Notes: generated by a model not told the origin, from the letters alone. A DNA stretch of 64,000 bases from Marinirhabdus sp963793275 (GCA_963793275.1 CAWBZL010000002.1:496001-560000), one strand, 5' to 3'. Positions 7,623 to 16,760 are shown, counted from the stretch's first letter. A program made the numbers and translations.

Positions 7623-10598
7623 ATGAAAACAAATTTACCTTTACTGGTAGTCCTTTTGTTGCTAAGCCTTATAGGTTCGGCTCATACAGGAAACGAAACA
7701 AAAACCTGCGAAACCAATATGGTTGCTCCGGGTGATTTTCCATTTAATGCCGGAAGTATCTGGAGTTACAATGATACCGGAACAGATCTTGGTGCCGCCT
7801 GGAGAGAAATTACTTTTGATGACAGCAGCTGGGCGTCAGGAGCTTCGCAATTAGGCTATGGCGATGGAGATGAGGCGACTACCTTGTCTTTTGGGCCGGA
7901 TGCTAACAATAAATACCCTACCTACTATTTTAGGTATGAATTTACAATTGCAGACGCATCTATCTATGGCGACCTTATCTTTAACGTGTTAAGAGACGAT
8001 GGTGCAGTGGTATACTTAAACGGTACCGAAATTGTCCGCGACAATATGCCAGCCGGTCCAATAACTTATAACACCTTTGCTTCGAGCACCGTTGGAGGAA
8101 GTGACGAAGACACGTTTTTCAATTACACAGTTGGTAATTTATTACAAAATGGAGCCAATGTAATTGCAGTAGAGTTACACCAACGTAACGGAAGTAGCTC
8201 AGATCTCGGGTTCGACATGGCAACCAGCTTCGTTCCCGCAGCACCACAGCCTGTAGATTTCCCGATAGAAGCTGGTCTTGTTTGGTCTTATCTGGATACG
8301 GGAGTAAGCTTAGATGCAGCACCCTGGACAGAGTCGGGGTACGATATAAGTTCCTGGTTCGCTGGTTTTGCTCCATTAGGATACGGAGATCCGGTTGCTA
8401 CGGAGATTTCTTTTGGACCAGATCCAAACAATAAGTATATCACAACCTATTTTTCAAAAGAAATAAATGTTACGCTTGCAGATGTAACAGATAATGTAAT
8501 TTTTGGTTTAAATCGGGACGATGGTGCTATAGTATACGTGAATGGCGTAGAGGTAATTAGAGATAATATGCCGGCTCCTCCAACCGATTACCTTACTAAC
8601 TCTGAAACCATTGTGGATGGTGCAGATGAAAATGCTTTTTTCACCCATCAGGTGGCCAAGTCTTTTTTTATAGAAGGAGTGAATAAAATTGCGGTAGAAA
8701 TACACAATCGTGACGGGCAGAGTTCAGATTTAAAGTTTGATATGTTTATAAATAACGAATCTACAACAGACCCTTGTGAAACAGGAACTATTGGCTGTTT
8801 TACCTCTATTCAACCAACAGGACAAACACCAAGGATGATCATTGCAAATGAACATAGGTTTCAACTAATTGTAAAACAGGGAGATCCTTATACGACCGGA
8901 GTGGGTGAAGTAGGTGGAAATAACGACTTTACAGGATATATTCCTATAGACGGTTCCAGCACGTTAGGGTATGTCTCTATCAATCACGAAACCACACCAG
9001 GTGGTGTCACTATCGCCGATGTAAATCTTAACGAAAACACGCTGCTATGGGAAGTTACACAAACGCAACCAGTAGACTTTTTTAACAATGCTCTGGTTAC
9101 CACTACACGTAACTGTTCTGGAGGTGTAACACCGTGGGGTACTATTATTACCGCAGAAGAGAATACAAGTGGAGGCGATGTTAATGCCGATGGATACCAG
9201 GACGTGGGCTGGTTGGTAGAAATAGATCCGGCAACGGCACAAGTTGTAGATTATGGTAATGGCCAGGAAAAATTATGGGCTATGGGACGTATGAATCACG
9301 AAAATGTAGTGGTGGCAAACGATATGAGAACTGCATATTACGGAGAAGATGGAGGTACTGATTGTGTTTATAAGTTTGTAGCCAATACGCCCGGGGATCT
9401 TTCCAACGGATTTCTATATGTATTAAAATTAGATGCACCATTAGTTGGAAACGATCCTTCTTCTCCAACGGCAACCTGGGTGCAGGTCCCTAATAATACT
9501 CCGGCAGAGCGCAATAATGTAAGAAATGCTGCAGCTGCTTTGGGTGGAACAGACTTTAACGGTGTTGAAGACTGCGAAATAAACCCGGTTACAGGTGAAA
9601 TTTATTTTACATCAAAAGGAAAAAGCCGTGTATACAGCTTTACCGATAATGGTTCTACCATCACAAACTTTAAAACTTTTGTAGGGGGTACATCGTACGA
9701 TATTACTACAGATACAGGTGTATTTAATGAAGCCTGGGGTGGTGGTAATGATAACCTTACATTTGATGACAAAGGGAATCTTTGGGTATTACAGGACGGT
9801 GGTAACAATTATATTTGGGTGGTGCGCCCGGACCACACGCAAGAAGTGCCTAATGTTGAATTGTTTGCTTCTATGCCTAACGGGTCTGAGCCAACAGGGC
9901 TTACCTTCACACCAGACTTTAAATATGGTTTCTTCTCTGTACAGCACCCAAGCGGAGCTAACGATGCGCAACAGGATGCGACGTTTACAGATATTACTTT
10001 AAACGCTTCTTCAACCGTTGTGTTTGCTTTAAATGAAAATTTAGGAGCACAAATCCCTATTGCAGATTTTGAAGCTACAGCTTTAGAAATAGAACCAGGT
10101 ACAGCTGTTACTTATACAGATTTAAGTGCTAACAATCCAAGTTCATGGTTCTGGACTTTTGAGGGAGGTATTCCAGCAACATCTACCGAAGCTGCTCCAA
10201 CAGTTGCTTATTTAGACGAAGGAACCTTTAACGTAAGTCTTACGGTAGGAAACGTTTCCGGAACAGGAGAAGAAGTGACCAAAGAGGAGTATATTCTAGT
10301 AGAAGAGGCTGTTGTTTTAGAAATAGACGATGTGCTAAAAGACGCCATAGCTGTGTATCCTAATCCAACCAGCGGAATTGTAAATGTAGACGTAACAAAC
10401 CAGGAGGGTGCAATTAGTGTTGAAGTATTCAATATGTTAGGCCAAAAGGTATTGACGCAAGAAAATGCAACAACTTTGGGAGACAGAAGAACAGTAACAC
10501 TTGATTTGGCTCCATACGTAAAGGCTAATCAAATGCTGATCGTAAAAGTAACTGTGGGTGAAAGCTCTGGTAGTTACAAGATCTTAAAACAAAATTAA
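7623..10598 (+). CDS. secreted PhoX-like (DUF839) protein with PKD and T9SS sorting domains
   Basis: The protein has 991 residues from ATG 7623; an upstream TTG at 7617 is less likely. A signal peptide covers residues 1-22. Two similar beta-sandwich modules follow at ~38-200 and ~210-375, sharing WSYnDTG...LGYGD...SFGPDpNNKY and DDGAvVYlNGtEv. A PhoX/DUF839 beta-propeller-like region runs from ~390 to 810 (CSGGVTPWGTIITAEEN, GRMNHENVV). A PKD domain sits at ~815-890 and a type A type IX secretion sorting domain (VYPNPTSGIVNV) at the C-terminus. PhoX enzymes are calcium-dependent phosphomonoesterases. Phosphatase activity is plausible here but not shown by motifs alone. The protein is expected to be exported by the T9SS to the cell surface or medium, where it would scavenge phosphate. 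A strong terminator follows. Confidence 0.85.
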   Translation: MKTNLPLLVVLLLLSLIGSAHTGNETKTCETNMVAPGDFPFNAGSIWSYNDTGTDLGAAWREITFDDSSWASGASQLGYGDGDEATTLSFGPDANNKYPTYYFRYEFTIADASIYGDLIFNVLRDDGAVVYLNGTEIVRDNMPAGPITYNTFASSTVGGSDEDTFFNYTVGNLLQNGANVIAVELHQRNGSSSDLGFDMATSFVPAAPQPVDFPIEAGLVWSYLDTGVSLDAAPWTESGYDISSWFAGFAPLGYGDPVATEISFGPDPNNKYITTYFSKEINVTLADVTDNVIFGLNRDDGAIVYVNGVEVIRDNMPAPPTDYLTNSETIVDGADENAFFTHQVAKSFFIEGVNKIAVEIHNRDGQSSDLKFDMFINNESTTDPCETGTIGCFTSIQPTGQTPRMIIANEHRFQLIVKQGDPYTTGVGEVGGNNDFTGYIPIDGSSTLGYVSINHETTPGGVTIADVNLNENTLLWEVTQTQPVDFFNNALVTTTRNCSGGVTPWGTIITAEENTSGGDVNADGYQDVGWLVEIDPATAQVVDYGNGQEKLWAMGRMNHENVVVANDMRTAYYGEDGGTDCVYKFVANTPGDLSNGFLYVLKLDAPLVGNDPSSPTATWVQVPNNTPAERNNVRNAAAALGGTDFNGVEDCEINPVTGEIYFTSKGKSRVYSFTDNGSTITNFKTFVGGTSYDITTDTGVFNEAWGGGNDNLTFDDKGNLWVLQDGGNNYIWVVRPDHTQEVPNVELFASMPNGSEPTGLTFTPDFKYGFFSVQHPSGANDAQQDATFTDITLNASSTVVFALNENLGAQIPIADFEATALEIEPGTAVTYTDLSANNPSSWFWTFEGGIPATSTEAAPTVAYLDEGTFNVSLTVGNVSGTGEEVTKEEYILVEEAVVLEIDDVLKDAIAVYPNPTSGIVNVDVTNQEGAISVEVFNMLGQKVLTQENATTLGDRRTVTLDLAPYVKANQMLIVKVTVGESSGSYKILKQN

Positions 10599-10614
10599 TT
10601 TTTTTATAACTCAG

Positions 10615-10654
10615 AAAAGACTGGTGCGGTTTCTATCGTACCGGTCTTTTTTTT
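10615..10654 (+). terminator. rho-independent terminator
   Basis: AAAAGACTGGTGCGG pairs imperfectly with CGTACCGGTCTTTT around a short loop, followed by a run of eight T. It lies directly after the PhoX-like gene. Confidence 0.85.
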
Positions 10655-10655
10655 A

Positions 10656-11588
10656 ATGTATTATGTGATGGTAACTAAATGCTACGTTAATTTAATTTTT
10701 GTGTTCTTCGGAATTTTTACAGTTTCGGTAGTAGCTCAAAACGCAAACCCACTAACCGAAAAAATGTTTTATTCTGTTGAAGAAGCACTCATAGAAAACC
10801 CACAGGCTACCCAGCTAAACATACGCGACCAGGAATGGTTTCAGCTGCCTGAACATATCGAAAAATTGGAAGACCTTATGTTCTTGAACGCTATGCGCAA
10901 TCATTTTGAGAAGTGGGATGAAGCGCTTTTCAGTTTTAAAAATTTAGAAATTTTAGACCTAAAAGCAAATGAATTGAGTTATGTTCCTAAAGATATTAAA
11001 GCATTAAAAAGTTTGGTAAAATTAGACCTGTCAGATAATAAGATAGCTCAAATTTCAGATGAAATAGGAACTCTTAAAAAACTTCAGTACTTATATCTTT
11101 CAGGAAACTCGTTGGTTTCTATACCTACAACAGTCAACCAGTGCAAAAAGCTGAAGGTATTGCAGTTAGATAATAATCAATTAAGTTATTTGCCGTCTTC
11201 TGTGGCTGCTTTACCATCGTTACAGATATTACACGCTGGGTATAACCAATTTTACGAATTGGATATTCAATGGAACAATCTGCAAAAGCTGGAAGAGTTA
11301 AACCTGGAGTACAATCGCCTGCAGGAAATACCCGAAAGTATAGGCTCGTTACAACAGTTAAAAACATTAATTCTTAATAACAATAAATTAAAAGAGTTAC
11401 CGGCAAGTTTTTCGGCTCTGAAGAATCTGGAATTAGCAATAGTATCTGGTAACAAACTGGAGAGATTGCCCGCAGATATTTCGGCACTAAAAAAGTTGCG
11501 GACTTTTATTTTGACCAATAACAATTTTAGTAGAACAGAGCAGGAACGCATTAAAAAGGCATTGCCGGATTGTGCTGTATATTTCTAG
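10656..11588 (+). CDS. secreted leucine-rich repeat protein
   Basis: A signal peptide (cleavage near VSVVAQ) is followed by about nine leucine-rich repeats of ~23 residues with the pattern LxxLxxLxLxxNxLxxIP. Examples are LKSLVKLDLSDNKIAQI and LQQLKTLILNNNKLKELP. Such repeats form a curved protein-binding surface. The protein is probably periplasmic or surface exposed, and no enzymatic domain is present. ATG 10656 and ATG 10668 are both possible starts; the second gives a more normal signal peptide and lies further from the terminator before it. The 3' end overlaps the convergent DUF456 gene by 4 bases. Confidence 0.8.
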   Translation: MYYVMVTKCYVNLIFVFFGIFTVSVVAQNANPLTEKMFYSVEEALIENPQATQLNIRDQEWFQLPEHIEKLEDLMFLNAMRNHFEKWDEALFSFKNLEILDLKANELSYVPKDIKALKSLVKLDLSDNKIAQISDEIGTLKKLQYLYLSGNSLVSIPTTVNQCKKLKVLQLDNNQLSYLPSSVAALPSLQILHAGYNQFYELDIQWNNLQKLEELNLEYNRLQEIPESIGSLQQLKTLILNNNKLKELPASFSALKNLELAIVSGNKLERLPADISALKKLRTFILTNNNFSRTEQERIKKALPDCAVYF

Positions 11589-12088
11589 TTAATAAAGAGA
11601 TCCCAATTAACAAAGGCTTTATAAACAAAGAGGCCTAAATAAATAAGTGTAGCAAATACCTTTATAAACGTAGACGCCAAAAAACCAATAAATGACCCAA
11701 ATGCTGCTTTAATAGCTGTTTTTCCTTCAGTTTTATTAAAAAGTAATTCTCCTAACAACGCACCCACAAAAGGACCAATTAAAATCCCGAATGGAATAGG
11801 AGCCAGAATCCCTACTATGAGTCCAATGGTTGTTCCCCAGGCGCCCGCTTTACTGCCACCAAATTTTTTTGTTCCAATGGCGGGAATTACATAATCTAAT
11901 ATATAAAGGGTTATTGCCACTACCCCAGTAATTATTATAAAAGGCCAGTCAAAAGGTAGGGAAGGAGCCAGGTATAAACATACAAGCCCCAGCCAACTTA
12001 TAGGCACGCCAGGAATTACAGGTAATACAGCGCCTGCGATCCCAACCAGGGTGAGTACAAAGCCAAGAATTAATAAAAATATATCCAT
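11585..12088 (-). CDS. DUF456 family membrane protein
   Basis: The 167-residue protein is very hydrophobic, with 5-6 membrane segments. It has glycine-rich helices typical of DUF456: GIAGAVLPVIPGVPISWLG near the N-terminus and PFVGALLGELL in the middle. Function is unknown. It is transcribed away from the BlaI/M56 cluster, and the 283-base gap before its start on the other side holds that cluster's operators. Confidence 0.8.
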   Translation of the reverse strand: MDIFLLILGFVLTLVGIAGAVLPVIPGVPISWLGLVCLYLAPSLPFDWPFIIITGVVAITLYILDYVIPAIGTKKFGGSKAGAWGTTIGLIVGILAPIPFGILIGPFVGALLGELLFNKTEGKTAIKAAFGSFIGFLASTFIKVFATLIYLGLFVYKAFVNWDLFIN

Positions 12089-12133
12089 ACAGCTAAGGTA
12101 GTATTAAAAAATACACCGCTGTTACAATTTTAT

Positions 12134-12149
12134 AACTAAAAAGTTAGTT
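12134..12149. promoter_or_regulatory. operator dyad 1 (candidate BlaI site)
   Basis: AACTAAAAAGTTAGTT is a perfect dyad AACTAA-N4-TTAGTT. A second copy with the same arms begins 17 bases later. The position upstream of a blaI-type repressor gene suggests autoregulation. Confidence 0.65.
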
Positions 12150-12150
12150 T

Positions 12151-12175
12151 AACTAAAAATTTAGTTGTATGTTTG
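12151..12175 (+). promoter_or_regulatory. operator dyad 2 with adjoining -7 promoter box
   Basis: AACTAAAAATTTAGTT (12151-12166) is the second perfect AACTAA-N4-TTAGTT dyad. One base later TATGTTTG (12168-12175) matches the Bacteroidota -7 consensus TAnnTTTG. A repressor bound here would block the promoter, which would give a leader of about 190 bases before blaI at 12372. Confidence 0.6.
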
Positions 12176-12371
12176 ATTTCGCAAGTGAGCAAGACTTTTC
12201 ACGTGGGAATCATCGTGAACTTGCTTTGGGATCTGGCTTCTATACAATTTCAATAACTTAAATATCTATTGAAATCATTCAGCCACCTTGATGTAGAAAA
12301 ATTAATAATAAAGAGGTGGGTGTTATTCCTACAGGGGTAGCGTCCTACCAGCCAAAGACTATCGACTACCT

Positions 12372-12736
12372 ATGAAACAACTTACAAAAGCAGAAGAAGA
12401 CATTATGCAGGTCCTTTGGGAACTGGGCGAGGGTAATGTTGCCGCCATAATAGACGAGCTACCCCAGCCAAAACCGGCCTACAATACCGTGAGTACCATT
12501 GTGCGTATTCTGGAAAGCAAGGAATTTGTAGACTATCGCAAAGAAGGTCGTGGTCATATTTACTTCCCAACTTTAAAAAGAGTGAGTACAGCAACCAATC
12601 TATTAACAAACTCGTGGATGGTTACTTTCAGGGCTCCTTTAAAAGTATGGTGTCTTTTTTTATGAGGAAAAATGATATTAGTATGCAGGAAATGGAGAGT
12701 ATTTTAAACGAAATTAATAAAAAAGAGAAGTTATGA
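12372..12736 (+). pseudogene. blaI: BlaI/MecI/CopY-family repressor, interrupted by a -1 frameshift
   Basis: The winged-helix DNA-binding domain (residues 1-69, LTKAEEDIMQVLWEL to HIYFPTLK) is normal. The frame then runs into an unrelated tail and stops at 12665. A -1 step at 12572-12578 joins it to a frame encoding the expected dimerisation tail (KSEYSNQSINKLVDGYFQG) up to TGA 12734-12736. That product has 121 residues, exactly the length of the second BlaI protein in this window. Its stop overlaps the start of the M56 gene as ATGA. The step falls on T TTA AAA, a classical slippery heptamer. It may be a programmed frameshift, a one-base deletion in an A run, or a sequence error. The repressor normally controls the neighbouring M56 sensor-protease gene. 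Confidence 0.8.
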
Positions 12737-14175
12737 TACATTATATCCTACAAGTAATTTTGTTTCAGCTGCTATTTTTAGTGGTGTACGATCTTTTTCT
12801 GAAAAAGGAAACATTTTTCAACTATAACAGGTTGTATTTATTAGGGACTTCGGTAGTGAGTTTTGTGATTCCTTTTCTTAAAATTGAAACGATTCAGCAA
12901 CGTATACCGCAGGAATTCAAAGTGCAATTACCAACTGTGTTACTGGGCAATGGTGCCGAAACAAATGCTAATTCGGCTGTACTGCTAGACGAAATAGTGA
13001 TCACACAGCAAAGCATTTCTTGGAGTACACTTGCGATAGGAATTTATCTTTTAGGAATGGTTATATCTATGATCGTTTTCACACTAAAACTTCGGAAATT
13101 ATACCTACTGAAAAAAACTGCCTCCCTGGAAAAAACAAGAACTAATACTATTGCTACGGTTCCAAAAAGTGGTGTAGCCTTCACATTTTTAAGAACTATT
13201 TTTTTGGGAGATGAGCTCACCGAACCACACAAATCGAATATTTTACAGCACGAATTGGTGCACGTGCAGCAACGGCACACCTTGGATCTACTATTTTTTG
13301 AAGCCTTGCGTATTCTTTTTTGGTGTAACCCGATGGTGTATGTTTTTCAGCGTAAAATACAATCCTTGCACGAGTACGAGGCAGACCGTCGGGTGGCTTC
13401 AAAAGACAAAGCAGGATATTATCAGAACCTGCTTTCAGAAGTGTTTGGGACCACCAAAATTTCATTCATTAATACTTTTTATAAATCATCAATAATCAAA
13501 AATCGAATCGTTATGTTACAAAAATCAAATTCAAAGAAGATCTTTCAGTTAAAGTATTTACTGTTAATTCCGGCTGTTTGCGCCATGTTATTCTATACGT
13601 CCTGTTCGGAGGAAAAAATTTCAGAGAGTTCAGATCTTAAGTCTAAAATCACCAATCTTTCTACTGAAATTTCAAGCAAAGGAGAACTTTCACGGGAAGA
13701 AGAAAGTGCCTTGGTAGAATTAATTTATAATCATTACCCGGATGGTGTTGGAGGAATTTCCGGAGAAAAAGGAGAAATTCATCTGGACAAAGACCGAAAG
13801 CATTTTAAAACAGCGGGAGTTCCTTTTGGAACTTTGGATCACGCACCTATTTTTCCGGGTTGTGATGAAAATAATTCAGAAGGAGATAATAAAAAATGTT
13901 TTACAGAAAAAGTAGCAACCTTTGTGGTGAGTAACTTCCCAAAAAAGGAACTTAATGAATCTGGTGTTTCCGGAAAAAACAGAATTGTAGTCGAATTCAT
14001 CATAGATGAGTACGGGTTTATTGGAGATTTGAATATTAGGGCAAACCATCCGTTTTTACAAATGGCAGCGCGGAATGTTTTTGAGAAATTTCCAGCAGTG
14101 GAGCCAGGAATGCACGAAGGTAAAAAGGTGTCGGTATTTTACACATTGCCGATTATAGTTGATATGGATGAATAA
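12733..14175 (+). CDS. BlaR1/MecR1-like M56 metallopeptidase with TonB-C-like domain
   Basis: The protein has 480 residues. Membrane segments lie near 5-20, 35-50 and 100-118, with another at ~275-292 (YLLLIPAVCAMLFY). The zinc protease motif H173-E-L-V-H177 lies in the cytosolic loop, with a downstream EYEADRRV supplying the third ligand region. The C-terminal third after the last membrane segment is extracytoplasmic and resembles the TonB C-terminal fold (RIVVEFIIDEYGFIGDLNI). In BlaR1-like systems, an extracellular cue activates the protease, which inactivates the BlaI repressor. The TonB-C module replaces the penicillin-binding sensor domain, so the ligand is probably not a beta-lactam (inference). 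Translation is coupled to blaI by ATGA. Confidence 0.85.
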   Translation: MIHYILQVILFQLLFLVVYDLFLKKETFFNYNRLYLLGTSVVSFVIPFLKIETIQQRIPQEFKVQLPTVLLGNGAETNANSAVLLDEIVITQQSISWSTLAIGIYLLGMVISMIVFTLKLRKLYLLKKTASLEKTRTNTIATVPKSGVAFTFLRTIFLGDELTEPHKSNILQHELVHVQQRHTLDLLFFEALRILFWCNPMVYVFQRKIQSLHEYEADRRVASKDKAGYYQNLLSEVFGTTKISFINTFYKSSIIKNRIVMLQKSNSKKIFQLKYLLLIPAVCAMLFYTSCSEEKISESSDLKSKITNLSTEISSKGELSREEESALVELIYNHYPDGVGGISGEKGEIHLDKDRKHFKTAGVPFGTLDHAPIFPGCDENNSEGDNKKCFTEKVATFVVSNFPKKELNESGVSGKNRIVVEFIIDEYGFIGDLNIRANHPFLQMAARNVFEKFPAVEPGMHEGKKVSVFYTLPIIVDMDE

Positions 14176-15301
14176 AATTTTCACATTATTGCTCATACTA
14201 TTTGCCCTAATAGCCGATGCTCAAAACACATCGGCTATTCGGGTTGGAGATAGTTTGTATGCCTTGGGAGCGTATAGTCAGGCTCTAAAATTCTACAAAG
14301 AAGCGGGTGACCAGGAACAAAAAATAGCCAGAACCTACGATGCTATCGGGAATACTACCAGGGCTTTAGAATTTTATGAAAAGGCGCTTTCAGGAAATAA
14401 ACCGACTTTACTCACCCAGTATAACTACGGAAAACTATTGTTAAAAGCAGGGCAATACCCGGAGGCGGACAGCCTTTTTAACAAATTGACTCAAAGCAAT
14501 GGTGAAAATCCGGAGTTCTACTATCAGCTAGGGTTAGCGAAGGGAAAGCTACAGGATTCTACGGCTTTTTTATCATTCAGTAAGGCCCTACGGTTGGATG
14601 AAAATCATCAAAATACGTTGTATAAATTAGCAAAATACAGAGCCGAAAAGCGCAACTTTAACGGTGCCATGGAATATGTGGAAAATGGTTTACAGACAGA
14701 CCAAAACAGCATTCGGTTTTTGTACCTTAAAGCAGTTATTGCTTATGTAAATAAAAACTATCATACTGCTTCCGAAACATACGAGAAGCTGTTAGAATTA
14801 AATCAAACCAGTGAACAATTACATAAAAATCTGGCAGTGAGCTACACCCAGACCAACCGATTTGAAGCTGCTATACAACAATACACCATTTTAATTAATG
14901 AGTACGACGATAAAAATCCGTCCTGGCATTACAGCATAGCCAAAAACTTTGAAGCGTTACGCTACCTCGATAAAGCGCAACACCATTTTGAAGTGGCTAT
15001 TGTACTGCAGGATATCCCTTTGGACGACTCTTATTTTGCACTTGCAGGCGTTTTTAAGAAGCAAAAAGAGTATAAAGGTCAGATGGAAGCCTTACAAAAA
15101 GCAGTACAGGAAAACCCAGAGAATCAAGCTGCATTATATTTCCTTGCCGCCGCCGCCGATGATTATTTTGAAGACGATGCAAGTGTCATTCCCTATTATG
15201 AAACCTACCTTAAAAAGTTTGGAGAGAAGGGGAAGTTTTCAGAGTTTGCCAAACAGCGTATTAAAGATATCAAGACCGATATTCATTTTAATAAGAATTA
15301 A
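14168..15301 (+). CDS. secreted tetratricopeptide repeat protein
   Basis: The start at ATG 14168 overlaps the M56 gene by 8 bases. It gives a clear signal peptide (MNKIFTLLLILFALIADAQ); an upstream TTG at 14159 is less likely. About eight TPR units follow, for example ALKFYKEAGDQEQKIARTYD and TSEQLHKNLAVSYTQTNRFE. TPR solenoids bind protein partners. Its place behind blaI-M56 suggests a role in the same regulated response, perhaps in the envelope. No catalytic domain is seen. Confidence 0.8.
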   Translation: MNKIFTLLLILFALIADAQNTSAIRVGDSLYALGAYSQALKFYKEAGDQEQKIARTYDAIGNTTRALEFYEKALSGNKPTLLTQYNYGKLLLKAGQYPEADSLFNKLTQSNGENPEFYYQLGLAKGKLQDSTAFLSFSKALRLDENHQNTLYKLAKYRAEKRNFNGAMEYVENGLQTDQNSIRFLYLKAVIAYVNKNYHTASETYEKLLELNQTSEQLHKNLAVSYTQTNRFEAAIQQYTILINEYDDKNPSWHYSIAKNFEALRYLDKAQHHFEVAIVLQDIPLDDSYFALAGVFKKQKEYKGQMEALQKAVQENPENQAALYFLAAAADDYFEDDASVIPYYETYLKKFGEKGKFSEFAKQRIKDIKTDIHFNKN

Positions 15302-15404
15302 TACATCGTCACCTCGAGTGATTTCAAAAGGCGATAGCAGTTTTGGAATAGTATCGACAGGCAATCCCGTAAAAATTTGTACTTTCGGTGTGTCGTTGCG
15401 CGCT

Positions 15405-15887
15405 ATGAAGTATTTTCTGTATTTTTTTATTGTTGTAAGCTGTACTTCCTGTCAGTTTTTTGAGACCGAAAAAATTTCGTCAGAGACTTTTTATGAACAG
15501 GAATGGAAGACCATAGATTTAAAAAATGTGGATAGATATCCTGCATTTGCTTTGTGCGATACGCTTTCAGAAAAACCGAAACAGAAGGAATGTTTTGAAA
15601 GCGAGTTGGCATTTCAATTACAAAAAAGTATGGCTGCACAGGGAGTAACTGCGCTTCAGGATATGAACGATACCATTATATTATCATTTTCCGTTTCAGA
15701 AAAAGCGAGTATTACCATCCTTGACATGCAAATAGATAGTTTGTTGCAAAGAGCGTTTCCTCACTTAAAAGATAGTTTAAAATATTCTATAGATGCTTTG
15801 GAGTTGGTCGCTCCGGCGTATAAAAGAGGGATTCCCGTAAAAACACAATTTACGCTCCCTATTGTAGTAACGACCGAAGAGTTATAA
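15405..15887 (+). CDS. lipoprotein with TonB-C-like domain
   Basis: The start at ATG 15405 gives a lipoprotein signal (FIVVSCTSC), placing the protein on a membrane facing the periplasm. The same frame runs back into the TPR gene, but that part is a shadow frame. The 160-residue product ends in GIPVKTQFTLPIVVTTEE. This matches the end of the M56 protein (KKVSVFYTLPIIVDMDE) and of TonB-C-like domains in general. It also has the FPxxLKD-like and CxxxLAFQLQ elements seen in short TonB-domain proteins of Bacteroidota. It is likely a component of the M56-linked envelope signalling cluster. It overlaps the convergent gene by 6 bases. Confidence 0.7.
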   Translation: MKYFLYFFIVVSCTSCQFFETEKISSETFYEQEWKTIDLKNVDRYPAFALCDTLSEKPKQKECFESELAFQLQKSMAAQGVTALQDMNDTIILSFSVSEKASITILDMQIDSLLQRAFPHLKDSLKYSIDALELVAPAYKRGIPVKTQFTLPIVVTTEEL

Positions 15888-16760
15888 ACTCCACTTATAT
15901 CCCAGCGTAAAATCTACCGGAAATTCATTGTTGCTATCCAATCCTAACCCAACAATATCGTTGTAGGTAAAGAATAGGTAACCATTTCCCAGCTTATAAT
16001 CTGCGCCAATTCCAAAAATACCGTGTGCTGTAAAATCACCTCCCGAACTGGATTCCAAAACAATAGTATCGTCTGGCTGGATCACAGGGAAATCGTCGCG
16101 ACTGGAGTAGGTATAGCTTACAAATTTTGTGTTTAAGAAAATATCCAGTGTTTCTGTTTTTATAAACTTGAGACGGTAATTTAAAGAAGCCTGCGTAGCG
16201 TTGTATTGAAATTCATCGTTTCCAATAGTTTGCTTCAGGCGCAACACCACGGAGTGTCTTTTCAGTTTAACTTCGTCAATTAATTCAAAATCTATACCTG
16301 CTGCGGGGAGCAAGGTGTTGCTTGGATTTTGTGTAAAAATAGCATTGCTTACACCAGCAAAAACACCCAGTCTGGCACCCAATTTAATAGAAGGACTTTC
16401 GTTTGAAAAATTAGGGTCTACCTGCTTATTATACGTATTTATATATTCCCGAAGGCTGGACAAGGTAAGTTTTACCTTAGTGGTATTCACAGGATTATCT
16501 GCCGTGAGCACTTGTAAAGATTCTTTAAATTCTTCCTGGTATTTTCCGTTTGTTTTGGTGTTTTTAAGTTCGGTAATGGAGTTGCCTTTTTTTGCAAAAT
16601 AACGGTAGTCACCATCAATCGTGTTCCATAATAAGGTGATGGCGCCGTCTACTTCGGTTTTAAGGGAATAGGATTGACCCTCCACCGTATAGGTTTCCTG
16701 TGCGAAACATTGAAGTTGAGTGCATAACACCAGGTTTAGAATGAGGAATATACGTTTCAT
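15882..16760 (-). CDS. probable outer-membrane beta-barrel protein
   Basis: The 292-residue protein has a signal peptide (cleavage near QCFAQ). Its second half alternates hydrophobic and polar residues in short strands (VVLRLKQTIGNDEFQYNATQ, IFGIGADYKLGNGYLFFTYN) and ends in an aromatic residue near the C-terminus (GYKWSL), as in outer-membrane barrels. The first half is a soluble domain of unknown type. I do not recognise a specific family. It is transcribed alone. Confidence 0.6.
   Translation of the reverse strand: MKRIFLILNLVLCTQLQCFAQETYTVEGQSYSLKTEVDGAITLLWNTIDGDYRYFAKKGNSITELKNTKTNGKYQEEFKESLQVLTADNPVNTTKVKLTLSSLREYINTYNKQVDPNFSNESPSIKLGARLGVFAGVSNAIFTQNPSNTLLPAAGIDFELIDEVKLKRHSVVLRLKQTIGNDEFQYNATQASLNYRLKFIKTETLDIFLNTKFVSYTYSSRDDFPVIQPDDTIVLESSSGGDFTAHGIFGIGADYKLGNGYLFFTYNDIVGLGLDSNNEFPVDFTLGYKWSL

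Noticed and set aside
14949..15404. Long frame upstream of the TonB-C-like lipoprotein
   Set aside because: It lies inside the TPR gene in another frame; the lipoprotein signal begins at 15405.
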